Source of the DNA: an uncultured Actinomycetes bacterium
Lineage (GTDB): Bacteria; Actinomycetota; Thermoleophilia; Miltoncostaeales; Miltoncostaeaceae
Assembly (NCBI GenBank): GCA_937862675.1
Contig: CALMEC010000222.1
Location: 1-7,184 of the forward strand
Length of the DNA stretch: 7,184 nt
Reading direction: 5' to 3'
The number at the start of each line of letters is the position of its first letter. The stretch's first letter is position 1. Of the stretch, positions 4,674 to 7,184 are shown in pieces. Position numbers and translations under genes: made by a program. A model generated the notes under the pieces. The model worked only from the letters and a program-made list of their open reading frames with translations, had not been told where the DNA came from and did not search any database.

Positions 4674-7184
4674 ATGAGCAGCAGCGATCCGTTTGGGGCC
4701 AAATCCATCCTTGACGTCGGGGGCCGCAAGCATGCGATCTGGCGTCTCGACGCGACCGGTGCAGATCTGCCGCGACTGCCCTACACGGTCAAGATCCTCC
4801 TCGAGAACGTGCTCCGTAACTGCGGAAGCGAGTTCGTCACCGAGGACGACGTCCGCAACCTGATCGGGTGGGCCCCCAACAGCGGTGCCGCCGCCGAGGT
4901 CCCGTACATGCCGGCGCGCGTCATCCTCCAGGACTTCACCGGGGTTCCGTGTGTCGTCGACCTCGCCGCCATGCGCGACGCCATGGTCGACCTGGGCGGG
5001 GACCCGCAGAAGATCAACCCGCTCGTGCCCGTCGACCTCGTCATCGACCACAGCGTCCAGGTCGACCGTTTCGGCACGCCCCAGGCGTTCGCCCAGAACG
5101 TGGACCTCGAGTACCAGCGCAACGCCGAGCGTTACTCGGTGTTCCGCTGGGCGCAGCAGGCGTTCCGCAACTATCGCGTCGTGCCGCCGGGCACCGGCAT
5201 CGTCCACCAGGTCAACGTCGAGTACCTCGCGGAGGTCGTCATCCCGCGTGAGGTCGACGGTGAGCTCGCCGCCTTCCCGGACACGCTGGTCGGAACCGAC
5301 TCGCACACCACCATGGTCAACGGCCTGGGCGTGCTCGGGTTCGGTGTCGGCGGCATCGAGGCCGAGGCCTGCATGCTCGGCCAGCCCCTCGCCCAGCCCA
5401 ACCCGGTCGTCGTCGGCGTCAAGCTGACGGGCGAGCTGAAGTCCGGCGCCACCGCCACCGACCTCGTGCTCACCCTCACCGAGATGCTGCGCAAGCAGGG
5501 CGTCGTCGGCAAGTTCGTCGAGTACTACGGCCACGGCCTCTCCAACCTCCCCCTCGCCGACCGCGCGACCATCGCCAACATGGCGCCGGAGTACGGCGCC
5601 ACCGGGGGCATGTTCTCGATCGACGACGAGACGCTCCGCTACCTGGCCTTCACCGGCCGTTCCAAGGATCAGGTCGCGCTCGTCGAGGCGTACGCCAAGG
5701 AGCAGGGGATCTTCCGCACGGATGACAGCCCCGACCCCGAGTACGACGAGTACCTCAGCCTGGACATGGGCGACGTCGAGCCCTCCATGGCCGGTCCGCG
5801 CCGCCCGCAGGACCGTGTCACGCTGCCCAACGTGGACGACGAATTCCGGGAGAACTACCCGGAGGGCCTCGTTCAGAACGGCAACGGGCCGCACTACGCC
5901 ACCGTCGACGTCACCGACGACGGCGAGACCTTCCCGCTCGGATCCGGGTCGGTCACCATCGCCGCCATCACCAGCTGCACCAACACCTCCAACCCGTCGG
6001 TCATGATCGGCGCCGGCCTCCTGGCGAAGAAGGCCGTCGAGAAGGGCCTCACCACCCCGCCGCACGTCAAGACCAGCTTCGCTCCGGGTAGCCGTGCCGT
6101 CACCAGCTACGTCGAGAACGCCGGGCTCACCGAGCCGCTCAACAAGCTGGGCGGTTACGGATGCACCACCTGCATCGGCAACTCGGGCCCGCTCAGCGAG
6201 CCCATCACCAAGGCCATCGAGGACAACGACCTCGTGGTCGCCGCGGTGCTCTCCGGAAACCGGAACTTCGAGGGTCGCGTGCACGCCAACGTCCGCGCCG
6301 CCTACCTCGCGTCGCCGCCCCTCGTGGTCGCCTTCGCTCTCGCCGGTCGCGTCGACAAGGACCTGACCAAGGAGCCCCTCGGCCAGGACAAGGACGGCAA
6401 CGACGTCTTCCTCGCCGACATCTGGCCCAGCCGCGAGGAGGTCGACGCGGTGATGGCCGAGGCCATCGGCCCGGACGTCTTCTCGTCCAACTACGCCAGT
6501 GTCTTCGAGGGCGACGAGCACTGGAAGTCCATGGACGCCCCCACCGGTGACAACTACGGCTGGGACGAGAACTCGACCTACATCCAGAAGCCGCCCTTCT
6601 TCGTCGGCCTCACCCCTGATGCCCCCGGCATCACCGACATCGTCGACGCCCGGGCCCTGGCGCTCCTCGGCGACTCGGTCACCACCGACCACATCTCGCC
6701 CGCAGGGTCCATGGCCACCAGCTCGCCGGCCGGCAAGTACCTCATGTCCAAGGGCGTGGAGCCCCGCGACTTCAACAGTCTCGGCTCGCGTCGCGGCAAC
6801 CACGAGGTCATGATGCGCGGCACCTTCGGCAACATCCGCCTGCGCAACGCGCTCGCCGGTGGCAAGGAGGGCAACTGGACGGTGCACCTGCCCGGCGGCG
6901 AGGAGATGTCGATCTACGACGCCTCCATGAAGTACCAGGCCGACGGTGTGCCCCTCGTCGTCATCGGCGGCAAGGAGTACGGGACCGGATCCAGCCGTGA
7001 CTGGGCCGCGAAGGGCACGCTGCTCCTCGGTGTCAAGGCCGTCATCACGGAGTCGTTCGAGCGCATCCACCGCAGCAACCTGGTGGGCATGGGCGTGCTG
7101 CCGCTCCAGTTCGTGAACGGTGAGAGCGCCGAGTCGCTCGGTCTCACCGGCCGCGAGGTCTTCACCATCCGCGGACTGACGGAG
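4674..7184 (+). CDS. acnA: Aconitate hydratase (aconitase A), 3' end beyond the window
   Basis: Aconitase converts citrate to isocitrate through cis-aconitate in the TCA cycle, in the cytoplasm, using a [4Fe-4S] cluster. The frame opens at ATG 4674 behind GGGAG and is uninterrupted for 837 codons to the edge. The start reads FGAKSILDVGG, then LPYTVKILLENVLRN and the substrate-domain motifs DHSVQVD and VGTDSHTTMVNGLGVLG. Cluster ligands are C435 in SCTNTSNP and C497 and C500 in GYGCTTCIGNSG. The swivel domain gives GDSVTTDHISPAG (666-678) and GTGSSRDWAAKG (770-781), with the active-site Ser-Arg region. The AcnA/IRP1 arrangement is clear and AcnB is excluded by domain order. Actinobacterial AcnA has about 900-940 residues, so roughly 60-100 are missing past the edge. 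Nothing in it looks frameshifted. Confidence 0.97.
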   Translation, partial: MSSSDPFGAKSILDVGGRKHAIWRLDATGADLPRLPYTVKILLENVLRNCGSEFVTEDDVRNLIGWAPNSGAAAEVPYMPARVILQDFTGVPCVVDLAAMRDAMVDLGGDPQKINPLVPVDLVIDHSVQVDRFGTPQAFAQNVDLEYQRNAERYSVFRWAQQAFRNYRVVPPGTGIVHQVNVEYLAEVVIPREVDGELAAFPDTLVGTDSHTTMVNGLGVLGFGVGGIEAEACMLGQPLAQPNPVVVGVKLTGELKSGATATDLVLTLTEMLRKQGVVGKFVEYYGHGLSNLPLADRATIANMAPEYGATGGMFSIDDETLRYLAFTGRSKDQVALVEAYAKEQGIFRTDDSPDPEYDEYLSLDMGDVEPSMAGPRRPQDRVTLPNVDDEFRENYPEGLVQNGNGPHYATVDVTDDGETFPLGSGSVTIAAITSCTNTSNPSVMIGAGLLAKKAVEKGLTTPPHVKTSFAPGSRAVTSYVENAGLTEPLNKLGGYGCTTCIGNSGPLSEPITKAIEDNDLVVAAVLSGNRNFEGRVHANVRAAYLASPPLVVAFALAGRVDKDLTKEPLGQDKDGNDVFLADIWPSREEVDAVMAEAIGPDVFSSNYASVFEGDEHWKSMDAPTGDNYGWDENSTYIQKPPFFVGLTPDAPGITDIVDARALALLGDSVTTDHISPAGSMATSSPAGKYLMSKGVEPRDFNSLGSRRGNHEVMMRGTFGNIRLRNALAGGKEGNWTVHLPGGEEMSIYDASMKYQADGVPLVVIGGKEYGTGSSRDWAAKGTLLLGVKAVITESFERIHRSNLVGMGVLPLQFVNGESAESLGLTGREVFTIRGLTE

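Noticed and set aside
4320..7070. A 916-codon open frame on the minus strand opposite acnA.
   Set aside because: It is the antisense shadow of acnA, produced by strong GC bias at third codon positions. Its translation is low-complexity (Val, Gly, Asp, Arg, His rich) with no recognisable motif, while the plus strand gives full-length aconitase motifs.

Overview
The window reads as a chimera with two parts of different ancestry. Bases 1 to about 735 carry broken gene pieces of alphaproteobacterial character on the plus strand: an internal piece of homoserine dehydrogenase that loses homology after its FEAA motif, the C-terminal part of a GT-B glycosyltransferase, and the first ~40 recognisable residues of a second glycosyltransferase. 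An 11-base C run (736-746) and a G/C-skewed stretch then lead into high-GC sequence with the codon use and gene content of an actinobacterium (order not determinable by eye). The pieces left of the join are all broken, while the genes right of it are intact apart from cuts at the join and at the window end.

The actinobacterial part (about 765-7184) has two blocks. The minus-strand block, read from right to left, holds a membrane-bound GGDEF protein with a degenerate GGEGF signature (4572-3667), a 319-base gap, and then three genes joined by GTGA start/stop overlaps: a hyaluronan-synthase/NodC/PgaC-type processive family 2 glycosyltransferase (3347-1866), a 37-residue single-helix membrane protein (1869-1756) and a membrane-anchored NodB-type polysaccharide deacetylase (from 1759). 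Synthase, tiny membrane partner and deacetylase, with a GGDEF protein just upstream, make a plausible minimal exopolysaccharide system resembling icaADB or pgaCDB in layout. The deacetylase frame has no stop at its natural end: it runs through a perfect 16-bp inverted repeat (765-801) and the C run into the foreign DNA.

The plus-strand block is acnA, encoding aconitate hydratase, diverging from the GGDEF gene across a 101-base intergenic region. It starts at 4674, stays open to the window edge (837 codons) and keeps the three iron-sulphur cysteines. Its upstream region carries a 12-bp perfect palindrome beside a possible -10 box. No RNA genes, transposase genes or CRISPR arrays were seen.
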